A DNA stretch of 64,000 bases from Branchiostoma floridae. Lineage: Eukaryota > Chordata > Leptocardii > Amphioxiformes > Branchiostomatidae. Positions 62,870 through 64,000 of the stretch are shown here, in pieces. Numbering within the stretch: the first letter of the stretch is position 1; each line of letters starts with the position of its first letter. The DNA lies in NCBI RefSeq assembly GCF_000003815.2, contig NC_049991.1:1531718-1595717 (forward strand), given 5' to 3'. Under the pieces are notes generated by a model. That model was not told the DNA's origin. It ran no database searches and saw nothing but the letters and a program-made list of their open reading frames with translations. The position numbers and the translations under genes were made by a program.

Positions 62870-64000
62870 TGGATAGTATTGGAGCTGACCAGAGAGCTGA
62901 CGATGGTCGATGTAAACAAGAGTGGAGGGTCAGCTAGGAGATTTTGGATAATCGATTGGGGTGTCTAAAGTAGCAAGCGGGGCAAAAATATACAGTTTGT
63001 AGCTCTGCTTTGTTAAATATGTACATACAGTGTCTTGAATCAGCATTTGATAGTGTCGATAATGCCGATATTCAATTGAAAGGACCCAGTTGATCTGTCG
63101 TAGGTATACTAGAAACCCTTACATGCGCCCCAGTCAACTTCCCCACAAAATTCTCACATCTGGGTTTCATCAGGCCTGGAGGCCAAAGGGGTCGGTATCA
63201 ATACTAGTGGACGGTTCACTAACTGCTGCAGTGGGGACGGTTCGCTAACTGCTGCAGTGTTACTTGTTCACCTTCTTTCATGCTGTTAGCCTCATACGAA
63301 CTTCAATTACAGTATACAGTGAAGACAGCTCACTAAGAAAAACAAAACAATTCTCTTGACCTTGTATGATTTGTTTGTATTTTTGTTTGTATGTATTAAT
63401 TTGCATACTCAGTGAATGGCCTCATGGCGTAACACACCAAGTAGGTACTGAAGAGCACAAACTGTATCCTTACAGACTTACTGGTACATGTATTTGATCC
63501 ACTCACACAGGGATGGAGCCATACTATTTTTGATGTGTGTGGTGGGTTCTTTGTGTGCTTGATGTGTACATGGCTGTACTCAAAGATGGGACCAACATTT
63601 AATGTCCTATCCATGGAACTTTCCTAACCAAAACTAGGTGCTCATGTTAACCTGATTGAAGTGAGAAAATTCAGGTTAAGAGCCTTTTTCTAATGGCACA
63701 ACATCGGAGCATATCATAATCAGAGAACTCGAACCCAGGACCTCTGGATTTTAACCAAGACCTTACAGCTATGGTTCGCGATGCTTCATTTCTCATTGGT
63801 CTCAGTGTCTTTTATCTGATGATGAACATTTTTTAACAGTGTGCAACACTCTTGTTTGTGTGTTAATGTTAACGATTTGCATGTCATCCTGCATCCTACC
63901 TGACAATGATATATGGCAGTATGGGAAACATGCACACCCGCATTGGAGAAGTTCTGGGGCCAAGCTCAAGTTACTTCCAGCTTTGCTTTGTAGTATTCTC
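62870..64000 (+). other. Presumed intron or upstream region of the second zinc-finger gene
   Basis: A short direct repeat GACGGTTC-CTAACTGCTGCAGTG lies at about 63209-63258. Positions 63530-63770 hold a degraded minus-strand copy of the tRNA-SINE-like repeat (GGGTTCGAGTTCTC in the box B position). No coding exon is visible. Confidence 0.5.

Overview
The window looks like chordate nuclear DNA, most likely from a lancelet (Branchiostoma). This is an inference. The two large genes are deuterostome-like orthologs of vertebrate UBE3B and RAB40. They have many short exons, introns up to about 15 kb, and a dense load of small non-autonomous transposons and SINEs, as expected of amphioxus. No prokaryotic or viral genes were seen.

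Layout. (1) Positions 112-34567, minus strand: a complete 12-exon UBE3B gene for a HECT ubiquitin ligase. I joined the exons by homology and GT-AG sites, giving 1069 residues against 1068 recalled for human UBE3B. (2) Positions 34568-35201: a 634-bp head-to-head promoter region with NRF-1-like and YY1-like motifs. (3) Positions 35202-55594, plus strand: a complete six-exon RAB40 gene for a 263-residue Rab GTPase with a SOCS box, followed by a 3'UTR of about 2.5 kb. (4) Positions 59160-62086, plus strand: a two-exon C2H2 zinc-finger gene with 13 fingers. (5) Positions 62480-62635: a paralogous copy of its non-coding first exon, so a second zinc-finger gene probably continues beyond the window. 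UBE3B and RAB40-SOCS proteins both belong to ubiquitin-ligase machinery and share a promoter region; whether they are co-regulated is unknown.

Mobile DNA fills the introns. A damaged CR1/L2-like LINE lies in UBE3B intron 8. Two SINEs share one body but carry different heads, one from 5S rRNA and one from tRNA. Several foldback MITEs share TA-starting ends and 9-bp target duplications. There are also hAT-like elements, two MITE families with CTGTAA ends, and several tandem arrays with 180- to 560-bp periods.

The most unusual feature is in UBE3B exon 5. The 3' end of the exon together with its splice donor has been amplified into five 87-bp units. All five donors are intact and in the same reading frame, so donor choice could give proteins of 1069, 1098, 1127, 1156 or 1185 residues.
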